Shown here: positions 36,651-49,047 of the stretch, piece by piece
Layout of the letters: every line of letters starts with the position of its first letter
How positions within the stretch are numbered: the stretch's first letter is position 1
Origin: Epiperipatus broadwayi
Lineage: Eukaryota > Onychophora > Udeonychophora > Euonychophora > Peripatidae
Assembly: GCA_028023455.1 (NCBI GenBank)
Contig: JAQFVV010000158.1
Location: 620,001 to 684,000, forward strand
DNA: 64,000 bases
Reading direction: 5' to 3'
Translations under genes and position numbers: made by a program
The notes under the pieces: generated by a model
What the model was told of the DNA's origin: nothing
Seen by the model: only the letters and a program-made list of their open reading frames with translations
Databases searched by the model: none

Positions 36651-39110
36651 TCTAGTCAGGGCAAGCATAATTTAATAACTAAAATATTAATATTTTAAAT
36701 AAAAGAAACAATGATTCTGCAAGTTTATGATATATATATATAAGATTTATTAATTTAAAGAAATATGTTTTTATTATTTCATTAATTGTCATTGGCCTCT
36801 TGATGTACATATAATTTGATTGACATTTATATGGTAGCAGGTAAATCATATAAAATTTGTTTATAACTTAGAAAATGACAGATTTGATTGATTACTTTAT
36901 TTGATTGTGGCTAGTTCATATGCCAATAATTAATAAACATACTGATGAACATAGTTGATTTAGAGCTATGAGCAAATATCTCTGTGAGATACCAATCCAC
37001 CCCCAGAAAGAACAAAATATAGCACTTGACCGAATATTCAGAATGATAATTTTGTGACAAAAAATATACTTTACAGGTATAAGTAAATTATTCTCAGTTT
37101 ATACTGAGTGAGATATGTGTGTGGGCTAGCTTGTTAACATATATATAATGGTGTCGCAAAAAGACGTGCATATGAAAATATTAATAAATATAATAAATAG
37201 ATCTGTGTAGTAGAATCATAATATTATGATTTATGAACATTCATAGGTTTGAGTTATGGTGAAAACTTTAAGAGAGCGGTGTATGCATGATGGCGGAATT
37301 AGGTAATCCAATCTCAGATCCGAAAAATGTGCTTCCAAATTTAAGGACGAAGAATGGTGACCGAATTCTTTCTGCTACTTTGGCAGATTCGGTTCATAGA
37401 ACGAAGGTGTCGACTACTAATAGGCTGGATCTTTACGGAGCGACCCTATGTCAATAGCTCATACAACAAATAAGTCCCACAGGGGGGGAGGTTGCCAGCT
37501 ATGATCTTGGACTTGGAATGAATATATGGGATCCGGATTACCGAAAATCCCAGGGAATGAAGCACGAAGACACACATTTGTGTATTTGAACATGGAGGCC
37601 TGTTTGCATACAATGCTTGGAACGAAAGACATATAATATTTTAAAAACTAAGGATGAATGATATATGACCTATATATATTGGGAATTTCCAACATAATAG
37701 TATGATTTAAATACTAAACAGTAATGGATGATTTAAACTTATTACTAAAATACATAATCACTGAAAGAGAGAATTCCCTTCCCCCTTACTTTAATTTATA
37801 AACTTCCCACAACGTTAAATAAATATAAGAATTCAGTTTTAAGTGCTTTGATATCATACTAAACATAATTTAAACATATATGAATGAAGTGGTGGTTATT
37901 AATTTCATAATAAACAGATTTGATTTCATAAAGTTTTTAAGGTTAGCACTTATTAGTTAAATAAGAATAAAAAAACATTTTAAAAAAAACAGATTTTTTA
38001 CTCTGTTTTTCTACAATGACATTATAAGATAATTTATTTATTTTCCCAACTTTTCAAGTGTTCGCTTGTCGTCAAAATAACAAACTCGTTTGAATTAAAA
38101 GCTAAACTGACCTCCCCATGAAAAGAAGGGGGAATAAAATAAAATAAAAAGACGAGCGAATATTCTTGCAACTTTAGGAAATTATTGGCATATTATTGAA
38201 ACATAAAATATAAAAAATAAGGATTAGAATTATAATATATTATTGCCACATGAAGGTGAAAGAAAATATTACATTTATTTAATTGAGGCTCAATGATAAA
38301 AGAAAATTAAAGAAAGTTATACAGAGTTATATACAGGCTAATATCGGGTAAGTGAATTACAAATTATTTAATAAAATATTGAATTGCTGGTTGAAAGACC
38401 AGCTGATAGAATAATATTATTTTAAATGACAGACAGGGTTATTAGAAATAATTACGGAAGGCTGAATTTAAGAATTTAGACATTAGGCTGTGGCTGGAGT
38501 TCTTTTACCTTTGTAATTAATGGCAATTCTTGATTATTTCAGCGTCCATTGGAATTAGTGAACTAGATCTAGTTAGATTTTGTCGGTCAGGCAGGTAGCA
38601 TTTCATTAATTAATTTTTAAGCATATTAAAGTTCATAGGTAATGGGATCCTGGGTGATGAGTGTGGGAAAGAGCATGTTGATCAGAGAGAAAGGTGAAAA
38701 TTCCCACTATTCACGACACATTGGATTCTTATAATGATAAACGTGGATTAGATTCACCATTGCTGTTTAATAATTACAAGTCTCCTCTGGGATTCAAATC
38801 TAGCAGTATTTATTTCTCCATTTATCTTAGCTGCTAGACCTGAGGCACTTTATGCACTTAGTGGATCTGGAATTTGCTAGCCGGATGCACCTTTTGTTTA
38901 AGTAAGTTTTAAAGACAATGCAATCCTGTTAAAATTTCTCGAACTGATTGTTTTAAAATATGATCTAAGATTTTAAAACAAATTTGAAGTGGATAAAATT
39001 TCCACTAATGGATTTTTACATTACTGTTGTAAAATTATAACATTTTAATTCGGACTAATGGGTCTCCGGTAAATTGTCTTAATTACATTCGAGAATATTC
39101 TTACAAGGAC

Positions 39111-39184
39111 TCCCTTCAGCTATAATATGTACATATCCATTACGCACGCCCTTCAGCTATAATATGTACATATCCATTACGCAC
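39111..39184. repeat. 36/37-bp tandem duplication
   Basis: The stretch CTTCAGCTATAATATGTACA through TCCATTACGCACG is present twice in a row without change. Confidence 0.8.
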
Positions 39185-39416
39185 GTGTATGAATTAAAAT
39201 AAAATCAAATATTTATTTATTAAAATTAGTTACATTAAGATATCTATATATATCTACGTCAGTTATTTTAATAGTTAAGCAAGAAGTAAAAAAAACATGT
39301 ATTAATAAATACGAATATATGCATAAGGATAGAGTTTGAATATGATTTGATGGTGGGAGATTCTGAGTGGGCTGTGAAGCTCGATCTGAGTATCAGATCG
39401 ATTGCTTCAATGCCAA

Positions 39417-39485
39417 AGCGTTGACCGGGAGCTGGGAAGCGAACCCAGGCTGGCTGCTTGGAAGGCAGCTACGCTAACCGCTTTT
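39417..39485 (-). tRNA. tRNA-Gly(UCC)-derived pseudogene or SINE head
   Basis: The minus strand reads GCGGTTAGCGTAGC, then an anticodon arm with a perfect 5-bp stem (GCTGC/GCAGC) and loop CTTCCAA (anticodon UCC). A perfect T-arm follows (CTGGG, TTCGCTT, CCCAG). This matches eukaryotic tRNA-Gly(UCC). The 5' acceptor and first half of the D-arm are missing. The 3' side reads CTCCCGGTCAACGC, as if about nine bases had been inserted into the T-arm/acceptor junction. It is therefore not a functional tRNA as it stands. Confidence 0.6.
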
Positions 39486-39490
39486 TTATG

Positions 39491-40120
39491 ACACATAAAT
39501 CTGCAATAACTATTTAAAAAAATGAAAAGCAATAAAAATTATGGCAATTCTATATCTCTTCACATCTTTTGGACCAATCAATATAAAATGGTTTTGATTT
39601 CCCATTTCCTTATTAACCCCTCCCCCATCTATTCCACCACCACCTCTATTATCAAATGCAGTATTTTTTCAAAAAAATTAAATCAAAACTGATCATAAAT
39701 ATACACAATAATAAAGCCTTTTTTTAAAGAATGCATTACAATGTTATATAATAGAAGGCAACCCTTTTGAAAATAATATGATGTGAAACTCAGAATTGTA
39801 CTTTTAAAAAACCAATTAAAAATTTAATTGTATTTTAAGTATGACACTTATATAAAAGGCAATATTTGAACAATTATTCAAAATTGACTAGAAATTTATG
39901 ATCAGATAAAATGGAGATTTTGAAACATAGAAAAAGATATTTAAATCAATTTTAACAATGGATAATAATAAAATGATTCAAAATAAAGAAAGAATTCTAA
40001 GCAAAAACTATCAAACATTCAAATATGCTGTTCAAATTTATATTTTAGTCATTCTACATTTTTCATTTTAATCTTAAAAGCTAAAAAATGTAAATTAAAG
40101 TAGTAAGAATATACTTGAAA
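39491..40120 (-). other. MCCC1 intron, nothing recognised
   Basis: AT-rich with no supportable gene. Confidence 0.45.
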
Positions 40121-40149
40121 AAATTTGGACATTCCCAATTTATTTAGTA

Positions 40150-40260
40150 TTAAATATATTTTGTATTAAATCAGAGAAGATGGATTAAACTTAGAGAGCC
40201 CTTCATCCTGCAGTGGACTGATAATGGTTGACAATGATGATGATAATCTCATAAACACTT
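40150..40260 (+). pseudogene. LINE 3'-end remnant
   Basis: The plus strand reads RRWIKLREPFILQWTDNG and a stop, followed by GATGATGATAAT. This is the C-terminal end and GAT-type tail of a common RTE-like LINE. The tail resembles the relic at 45160-45505. Confidence 0.55.
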
Positions 40261-40801
40261 TTGATCTAAATATTCATATATCACTGTTACTATAAACATA
40301 AGGCCCAGACATATAGCCACATTTTAATCACAAAATCTTTAAAGGGCAAAAGCAGTAAGAAAGTTGTTGTTTTTTTTACTGACTTGCCCACACTTGGCAC
40401 TTGAAAAAACTTGGTACTCCTAATTTATTCAGTTTAGATCAATAATATTTAAAAGAAGACATAAACCGTGATCTATATAGAAAGCAATATGGAAAACACC
40501 TTAAAAAAAGATTCCATTTGACATAAATAAGAAAGAAAGTTTGCTGGAATAATATGAAGAAAAATGCTGTGAATCTAAAGTAGTGAAATAAAATTATAGA
40601 TCATCATTTTGCAAGTGATCAATAATGATAGAAAATGATGATGATAAAAATAGACATTAATTGGATGATCAGAAAATATTCACTAAATTTTATTTACTTA
40701 TATTCTATCTATATCTATGAACAAATAAAATAATTAATAATGAGAAATGAAATGACTGACATCAACTATATATTTCGTATTAACTTATTAAACTTACTTA
40801 C

Positions 40802-40949
40802 CTTACCCCCACCTCCTCTGACTGCCTTAATCATTACTGGAAAACCAATCTTTTCAGCTTCTTCCTTCAGGTAGATATCTGACTGATTATCCCCATGGTA
40901 TCCTTGAATGATTGGAACTCCTGCTGAGGCCATGATATGTTTTGAAGTG
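40802..40949 (-). CDS. MCCC1: MCCC1 exon, first in window (biotin carboxylase, ATP-grasp entry)
   Basis: This exon encodes 49 full codons plus one leading base that completes a Ser codon from the previous exon. The peptide runs from [12 protein letters not shown] to KAVRGGGGK and matches the biotin-carboxylase domain of the methylcrotonyl-CoA carboxylase alpha subunit. It contains the ATP-binding lysine of the PVMIKA motif (Lys159 in E. coli biotin carboxylase numbering) and the glycine-rich loop GGGGK. Read on the minus strand it is bounded by an AG acceptor (40951-40950) and a GT donor (40801-40800, gtaagtaag). The next exon continues in phase 0 with GMRI. The known enzyme is mitochondrial, uses ATP, bicarbonate and biotin, and acts in leucine catabolism. 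The upstream exon was not found in the window. The nearest relatives (PCCA, ACC, pyruvate carboxylase) are less likely, because the HGDNQSD stretch and the downstream exons fit MCCC1 best. Confidence 0.93.
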
Positions 40950-41096
40950 CTAAATTAAAAAATAAGAATCTTAAATTTTCTACAAATTTCCATATTAACT
41001 TAATTTTAACAATTTAAGTAAAAAAAAAAAATCTGTACATCTAAGTAATTTAAGTAAGTATTGATAAATAAATAAAAATGAAGTAGAAAAAATAAT

Positions 41097-41602
41097 TTGA
41101 ATACAAGTATGATTTAAATACTTGGAGTTTAGATATAATATAGGGGATTTGAACCCAGATTCTCAAACATCCCTTCAGCTATTCACTCTATCTCATACAA
41201 CCAATACATATGATCACACACATGTGGAAAAGACAAATGATCTCCAATATACATATTTCATGCTGAACCAGCACTCATCTATTGGTCCAGATCATCATCT
41301 TCCACACGCATATATAATCAATGCTCAATTTATATTAAGATAGCAAATCTTCAAACTTTAATGGACAGGCTTCAATGTACTTCACTCTCCAACTCTTCAG
41401 CCGTCCATACCATTCAAAATCTGATGATGAAATGCCAAAATCCCTTGATGATGCCAATATTATTGTCATGCCTGTTGACTTTAAGTCACTCTGACCCCTC
41501 TTGTATAGGACATCGTCCATTTAAATACACAGAAGAGGGATGGGCAGAATTCAGGCTGAATCTTTAATATTTGAATACAAGTATAATTTAAATACTTGGA
41601 GC
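41097..41602. mobile_element. About 440-bp insertion between 31-bp direct repeats, B box inside
   Basis: TTGAATACAAGTATGATTTA... at 41097-41127 recurs at 41571-41601 with one mismatch. The enclosed 443 bases are less AT-rich and include, on the minus strand near 41150, GGTTCAAATCC, a perfect pol III B box. This suggests a SINE or tRNA-related retroposon. Direct repeats of 31 bp are longer than usual SINE target duplications. Open frames on both strands here look incidental. Confidence 0.5.
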
Positions 41603-43535
41603 TCAATACCCTATTATTCTAAAAATATACTATAATCATATTAATAAATTATAAACAATTCATTAAATACTCTAATTAAAAAAATAATTTATAGAGAAAT
41701 TATTAAAAAATAACTAGTTCTAAAACTAGTTATTCTTTACAAGTTTTCATAATAAAAGATTATTTGGGGGGGGGGGGGTGTTCAAACACAACAATATCCA
41801 ACCAATAAAAAAACATTTTTTTTAAAAAAATTCAAGTCTTAACGTTTGACTTTTTTGAAAAGAAATTATCTAAATTATCAAAAAATAATTAATTTAATGA
41901 CAAATCCTTTGTGAAACTCAATGACAAGCAAGAGTTAGCCTAATTCCTCTAGTTTGAATGGCATTTCGTATTAATTTGTGTAACAATAATAATCATAAAA
42001 AATTATATACTTATAATAATATTTACAAAATAGTTTAATCATATAAAATATTGAAAAAAAAAAATATCACAAGCTGTTAAATGAGGTAAAAAACAAAAAT
42101 GTTTCTATGATCAGAAAATAAATACAAAATGAAAAAGAAAAATACCATTAATAGTAGATATAGTATCAAATTATAACGATTACTAACATATGCAGCAAGC
42201 ACAAAAATGATGTGCATATGTATTCCCTTATTAATATACATACCATATTTATACTATAACACAGTTTTATATATAAAGATGCATAAACTTCTTTCAGTGA
42301 AATTTTGCTATCCTTTCACTATAATATATATATAGTTGTAATCTCCAACAATGTTTCATATATATATACTGTATATATATGCATATAATAAATAGAAATT
42401 AATTATTATTAATATTATTATGCATTTATATAGCCATACCAATAGATTGAAATTATTTATTATTATTATAAATATGTAGAAAAATATTTCTTTGCTTTAT
42501 AGTCATATATAATATATATGTGTGTGTGTGTGTGATGTGCGTATACAACCATACACTATATAAAGTACATTAGTTATAATGTGTAGATGTATGCATACAT
42601 ATGCCTACATGTGCAAAATACAATGAATATCTATATTTTATAATCTCCTCTTCATATTTGAATGATTAACTATTAGTTAATTGTATAGATAGTTTGTATA
42701 TTTTCATATTTTTTAATTAAATTTAATTTAATGCTATAGGCTTTTCTTTCACTTAGAATCTTTAAATGCAATGAAAGTTTTAATATTCTCTTGATAACCT
42801 ATTTTGAGGTCATATATTCAATATGGTACACATAATGCTGATTATCCTTTTTTTCGGTTAATAGTTCTATTATGTTTTTCTTATTTTTTCTAGTTGTTTT
42901 TCTGTATATCTATAATAAACCATATCACAATTTTCACAGTTATATTTTATACATTATATAGGAAAATCTTCTTCAATGGAGATTTGTAAATATAAAAGTA
43001 ATAATTTTTTATTAGCATAAATTTATTTTTGACTTTGAAAGACTGATTTTAATTTCCACTATGAGAAGGATAAAAGTGAAAATATAGCACCAAGAAAAAA
43101 AAATGAAATGAAAAAGCTGTAAAACGGTTGATTAATGAAAATGCTAAGTGAATATCATTGTTTGATAATATACAGAAACTTACTAAAAATCGGAGTTAGA
43201 AAGTTAATCAATACTGGGGGAGGGGGGGTTCAAACAAGAAAAATTATACAAATCAATATGAAAGATAAATTTATTTATATTTTTTAAGTTTCTTTAAAAT
43301 CAAACTGCATAGTATGTGTAGCATTTACACATTATATTCATGATTTGTAGTATATTTTTCCTAATTATTAAAAGATAAATTTTGGATGCTAACTTTACAC
43401 TAATCTGTCAGCCTGGTAAAAAAAAAGTATTATCTCTAAACACATAATAAATGACCATCTGAAATCAAATAAATCATTATAGCAGGCCATACTGTACCTA
43501 TTTTAATCTAAAATTCAACTTTTATTTTATAATTA
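41603..43535 (-). other. Intron or 5'-flanking sequence, simple repeats
   Basis: No gene seen. It has an inverted repeat AATAACTAGTT/AACTAGTTATT at about 41708-41733, a run of G at 41766-41777, AT-rich microsatellite at 42320-42400 and a TG run at about 42518-42533. Confidence 0.5.
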
Positions 43536-44709
43536 CACCTGGGTCTCTTTTTACGTGGACTTATTTAACACGATTTTGAAGTTACGCGATTCGTGTTTCA
43601 CCGGAAGTCGAATTCCGATATGCGCTATTACTTTAAATAATAAATTTCACGCACTTACGTTATATTGAAAGTAATAGCACATTATTGGAATTCGATTTTC
43701 ATCTTAGTAATTTCAATATTTTCAGTGCTTTATAATAGTAAGATTTTATGCAATAATGAAATTAAAATCATGATTTCCACATTTTATGTATACACATATT
43801 AAATTTTACAAGATTATAATGTAAATTTGTTCAAACATTGTGCATGTTAATTTTGCATTTTAAATCACATTCTGTTTTTGCTTTTTTAAAAAGAACGAAA
43901 TCAATTATTAATCATTTAGCGTCCGCAAGTTTATTTTTAAAAGGTGAGTAATAGCAGTGAAACGAAATTTGATTTTTAAATGGAATTGAAAATTAAAAAA
44001 TTAAAGACAAAAATAAAAGTTTAGATACAGAAGAAAATGTAGAAAAAAATAATGAAACAGAAGTGGAACCTGTTCCTTTCACTGCAAAAATGATTCGAGA
44101 AGATCTTCAACTTTCTAATCAGTTGGCAAATTATTTTCTTATTAATGACACTAATCACGAACATGCTCTTAAATTCCAACGAGAGCTGAATGGTTGTATG
44201 TCTGGATATCGCGTTCATAAACAATTAATAAAATCATCATCTCAAAGATTAATTACTAATTACGTTGTCACCAAAAAACAACACAACATGAGAGTGAAGT
44301 TGGTGCTAGTTGTATTTCCTCTTGTGAAGAATCAAAAACCAGTTTGCAAACGAACTTGTTTACCGGTAAATAGTGATAATAATTAAAACGTGTATTAAAA
44401 AATGTATGCATAAAAATACATATTGTTTTGAATAAAATTAAATATTACAGTTAAAAAATAGTTTAAAAAGTTTGTCTTGTATCAATTTTTTTCAAATTTG
44501 AAATTTTTTATTAGTCATATTTTATTTTCTTATTTTTTTTGCGTGAATTTTAAAGTAATTTTACGTTGGTGCTTTGCTTTTACGCGAATTTTGAAAAATC
44601 ACAGACCGCATCCCCCCTTTTTCAATGTAAGTTACGTCTATTTTTGTGCAATTTCGTTTGCACGTGTTTTCTGAGGAACCTATCTATCGCGTAAAACGAG
44701 ACCCAGGTG
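43536..44709 (+). mobile_element. Tigger/pogo-like DNA transposon, internally deleted
   Basis: This 1174-base element is flanked by TA on both sides (43534-43535 and 44710-44711). Its terminal inverted repeats start CACCTGGGTCTC and agree over about 20 bases with one mismatch. The plus-strand ORF 44063-44386 is a fragment of the transposase tail. The interior has more CG dinucleotides than the neighbourhood. Tigger elements are normally 2-3 kb, so this copy has lost the DDE region. A hairpin sits inside the left part (43609-43694). Confidence 0.75.
44063..44386 (+). pseudogene. Transposase C-terminal fragment (Tigger/jerky-like)
   Basis: This 107-codon open frame starts MEPVPFTAKMIREDLQLSNQ, then LANYFLINDTNHEHALKFQR, ELNGCMSGYRVHKQL and SSSQRLITNYV. 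The helix-rich N-H-E-x-x-L-K-F-x-R and Y-R-x-H-K-x-L pattern with a final Q-x-x-I-T-x-Y-V resembles the C-terminal region of CENP-B/Tigger-type transposases. The family call rests mostly on the TA duplication and inverted repeats. The catalytic part is absent. An upstream in-frame start is not evident. Confidence 0.5.
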
Positions 44710-45159
44710 TATATATTGTTTCTATTTACTATTGAACCATATAGAATTTATAACTTTATATATATGATTTTTATTTTTGATTAATGTTTTATTATAAATC
44801 TTTGGAAAACACACTTTTTATGTATTTATTATTTTTAAAACTCCTTTTATTGCTGCATAAATTCTATATCTTGTATGGGTCAGAGGGTATTCATTTGTTA
44901 TTTAACACTCGCAAAAAGCGTTTGCACAATTTGGTTTGAAAAAGCCGATATGAATGTGATTACAATTGTATACAGACGCTATAAAAAATAAATGCTGAAA
45001 ACTATTATTATAATTCGAAAAAATAATGCTATTTATAACTACAGATTTTTTTTTAAAGTTTTGGAATTATATATAGTTTTTTTATATACTTTGATAAATT
45101 GTTCTTTTTTGTAAATGAATTATATGTTTATCAGCATTATATTTATTGTTTTTATATTT

Positions 45160-45505
45160 ACAAAGAATGGAGAGATGTATGTTAGGAGTAACAAGAAGGA
45201 ATTGAAAACTAAATATAAAGGTGAGAGAACAAACAGATATCACTGATATCATTAAAAGAATTAAGTGACTGACTTGGAGCTGGGCTGAACATATTGCAAG
45301 AAGAAATGATAATACATGGACAATTGAAATCTTAAACTAAATCTTAAAAGATTGTAAAAAAATCTAGAAAGAAACCAGTGAGAAGAATAAATGAAATAAG
45401 AAAATTTGGTACTGTCGTGTGAAGAGAGGCTAAAATTGAAGAAACTGGATTACATTTGGAGATTTGTTCTGCAGTGGACAGACAATGACTGAAAATAATG
45501 ATGAT
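45160..45505 (+). pseudogene. LINE 3'-end remnant (RTE-like)
   Basis: The plus strand reads ERCMLGVTRRN, then VREQTDITDIIKRIK, LTWSWAEHIARRNDNTWTIE and finally FCSGQTMTE (with a frame change at the Q-W-T-D end). The block L-x-W-x-W-A-G-H-I-A-R-R is diagnostic for the C-terminal domain of common RTE/craTA-like LINE ORF2 proteins. It is frameshifted and truncated at its 5' side. Confidence 0.75.
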
Positions 45506-47685
45506 AATTTAATATTATTTATCAACAACTAGTAAATTAATCTCAAATTGCTTCCAAATGAATAACAATAAATTTAAATGTAATAAAAATTGTAAATATA
45601 AATTGAAAACCAATTATATATGTTTTTCCAAAACATGGATGGATTATATTAACACAAAATCTTAAATATTCATAAATTTACATTTTTTTTCTTTAATTCA
45701 TTATTTACAATACAATTTACACACTTTTTAGTGTATCGGTTACAAAGCAAAATACATAATTGACCACAAGAGAAGCTAAGTGTTCTTTACTTTTAGGTAT
45801 CAGTTTTAATAACAAATTAAAGGTAGACAAGTAAAATTAAAAAAAAAAAGAAAAAAATTATTTTATTTTACCATTTGAAATTTGCTTTTATTTTTCCTAA
45901 GTTTAACATTCAAAGTTCCAGGTTCAAATGTCAATTATTCAAATTTTGAAAGAAAATATAATTAATATATATATACTTTTGTTTAGTTAAATGTCAAATT
46001 TATAAAATAAAAAAAACATTTTTATATTGAAACGAATATTTTTATTATAATTAACAAAATGTTTTTAGAAAGAAAAAAAAGATTGGAAAGATGATCAATA
46101 CGATTTATTTGTTTAAAAAAAAGTGATTTAAATTTTTTTTATTAAAAGCTCGCATTCTGCCAGCATCTCTAATCTGTCTTTTGTTTTACAATCGACATTA
46201 CGTGTTAGTAAAGACTTTACTTTTTATTTGCAGCCAAGTTATGAACAAAAGTATTATAAAATGATTATTATGGTGATTAATTCAATTGAATATGTATCAT
46301 TGCCCTGGATCAATGTAACCGGGATTAATTATTTATTTTATTCTGATATGAATCAAACTTGCCATTTCTGAGTTGTGCTTAATCTACGTTTAAAAAAAAT
46401 ATGCTTATAAATAATTGTTAAATGAAAGTCCTCTCTTACAGAATATTTGTTTTTAGACAGGTGAAGAAATATGACTTAAGGAAATATGATCTGAATAAAT
46501 TAAAACTTGGAGCAGTTAAAGAGCTAAAAAAAATTAATGTTTCTACATTGTCAAGGATGGATTTTGAGTATCTTAAATACCAGAATAAATTCCATAATGT
46601 AAAACAAACAAATGAAAAAAAAAAGTTAAGCTTAACAATAAGGAAATTTTAAATCAGAGACTTTGATAAAACTTTTAGTGTTTAAAATGTGTGATCACCT
46701 GAAGGATAGTATTTATTATTATTTTATAACTTAATGTAATAATGTTTAAATATTTTATGTCTTATTGTATAATAAATATTTTATTTGTTAATACAGCCTC
46801 CTGTTTCTCTTCTCATAAATTTTTACCATTTAAATAATAAATTAAACTTTATAATAGTTAGGGAGATAAGAATTCATATTCTACTGAATTAGTCAAGTTA
46901 TTCTTTAATAATGGGATCATTACAATGTAGAGAAGTTAATTATGTAAAGTATCTTTAAAATGGCATAGATAAATTTAATATTATTGGATTTAATTTATTT
47001 TAACTCAATGATATAATATTCTGAGAATTCAATTTAGTTTTCAATATATAATATGTAAATAGCACTTTATTTTTTTTTCCATTCTTATGGAATTATTCTG
47101 CAGATATGAGAAGAAAATCATCATAATCACTTAATTTTTTGCTATCTTAAATTAAATTTTCAAATAATTTTTTCCCCCAGATCTTAAAAAAGATATATTT
47201 GAAATATGATACATTTTTTCTTTTGATATCATACATATGACATGTAGATTTTGGCATGGAATAAATAATTTCAAAATAAAAACTAGTTAGTTTTTTTTTT
47301 TTCTCCTCTGATGAAAACTATCAGATAGATGGCTGAATTAACTGAACATTTCAAAAAAAGAAAATCAAACATCATGTAAGACTATCTAAAAATAATTTAA
47401 TAACAAGGGATAAAGATAAAGATCTGAAATAACTGGAGAATTCCACAAAGATTTATTTAAACATAAATTTTATCTTTTCTTTGATGCAAAAAAAAATATT
47501 TTCTAAAAAATATTTATTTCAATATTCAATTAAAACATTTGTATTAAAATTATTTAAATAATCTTATATCATTTTCTATATTTATTAATGACCTTAAAAA
47601 CTTAAGTTTTAATTCTTTAAAAAAATTCAAGCTAAACAATCACATTCTTTCTTTCTATAAATATATTTTAAATTATCAAATATCA
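45506..47685 (-). other. Non-coding AT-rich stretch
   Basis: I see no supportable gene or repeat family. The open frame 46422-46652 (+) is Lys-rich with no known match. Confidence 0.45.
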
Positions 47686-47938
47686 AATCACCTCAAATGT
47701 TAAGAAATTTTCAGCTATGCCCACTGTAAATAAACATTTAGAACCTGCATCTCAAAACATGTAATTCAAAAGGTAAAATCCCTCAAATGATAAAAAAATT
47801 TCAGCTATGCCCTCTGTGAATAAATGTTTAAAGCCAGCATCTCAAAACAGCTTTTTGAATTAGCTGTTTTGAGATGCAGACTCTAAACATTTATTCACAG
47901 AGGGTATAGCTGAAAATTTCTTAACATTTGAAGTGATT
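47686..47938. repeat. Foldback repeat, about 253 bp
   Basis: A segment starting AATCACCTCAAATGTTAAG is present directly at 47686-47757, again at about 47782-47852, and inverted at about 47862-47938. The second and third copies form a long hairpin around a short centre (GCTTTTTGAATTAGC). The ends are mutual inverted repeats, as in a MITE. I see no coding capacity. Confidence 0.7.
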
Positions 47939-48189
47939 TTATATTTATTTCAGGTAGTAGTATGCACTGAAAATATTTTAAATTATGTATTCAATTCTTT
48001 CAACCAAATACAATTTACATCCTTGTACATAATTGCTTTTCACTTTAAAATAAATGTAAACTAAATTAATGCAATTAAATGTCATATTCACAAATATATT
48101 ACTTTTTAATAATGTCAACTTGTTGATTTTTCTTAATTAAATATTTCTATTTGTCTGCATTTATTTACATATGACTAAATATTGTTTCA

Positions 48190-48440
48190 AAAGGAACTTT
48201 ATTGATAAACTTAGTCTATTATAATAGGAATAAAAAAAAACAATATATAGAATTTGACATATATACAATTTTGTTAGAATTAGAAAACAAAACACCACAT
48301 ATAGTTAAATATAGAATATTGTAGTGGAAAAAAAAAGATAAATTATAGTTAGTACATCTCTCTATACTATGATTAGTGTGTTGATGTATAAGTGACAATG
48401 TAGTTGAAATATATCTGGAGGAGTAACTTTTGTTTCCCCT
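48190..48440. repeat. Dispersed repeat shared with 12740-12990
   Basis: This is the second copy of the repeat described at 12740-12990. Here it lies at the low-coordinate (3') side of the zinc-knuckle ORF relic, in the same orientation. Confidence 0.5.
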
Positions 48441-49047
48441 AAACCACATATATGTGATTGTACAATATTTAGCCATTTCACTACTTGGAAATTTTTAGGG
48501 ATTGAATTTAATCCTTTAATGTTTATCATACTTATTTGAAATTTTATTGTGTTTATCTATTTAATCTATATCTGTAACTTTAACTTTCAATAAAAAACTA
48601 AGTAATTTAATTTATCTATTTACTTCTAAAATGTATTATTATGTGTTAAATTATTAGTATATGCTAAAATAATATTATCAAATGATGGCATATGAGTGAC
48701 ATGATTAATGTTGTATTTATTGTGAGATGTACTTACTATTCTCAAATATGCTATATCATCTTTAGAGATATTTGCAAATTCATCATTCATATTCAAAATA
48801 ATTTTTTTAACTTTTTTTTTTTTTTGAGTGTTCTATTTTTGAAGAATTATCTTCATTTTTGCTTTCTTCTTTTGCATTCTGCTTTTTTGGTCCCCATTTC
48901 TTACTGGGTTGATAATCTAATCAATAAAACACTTGGCATAAATGGTGTTAAATTGTCATTGGCCTCTGTAAATGTTTGTTTATAATAGTAGATATTGAGT
49001 GAGTTACTTGTAGCATAATCCTCATTTTGTTTCTGAGGTTATTTTCT

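Larger units (their letters stand above)
33641..39490. other. Compositionally distinct block, origin unknown
   Basis: This stretch has visibly more C, G and CG dinucleotides than the flanking intron (for example around 33825, 34930, 35750, 37310-37480 and 39400-39475). It has no long ORF and no LTR pair that I can detect. It contains several tRNA-like or B-box-like segments, short perfect palindromes and a 36/37-bp tandem duplication (39111-39184). It may be one large inserted element or a cluster of SINE-type repeats. Confidence 0.4.

Noticed and set aside
37286-37500. Possible LTR boundary: TGGCGG motif followed by a G-rich purine tract and TGCCAGC
   Set aside because: I could find no matching direct repeat upstream, so an LTR element is not supported here.
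46422-46652. 76-codon Lys-rich open frame on the plus strand
   Set aside because: Composition is what AT-rich DNA gives by chance, and there is no domain or repeat support.
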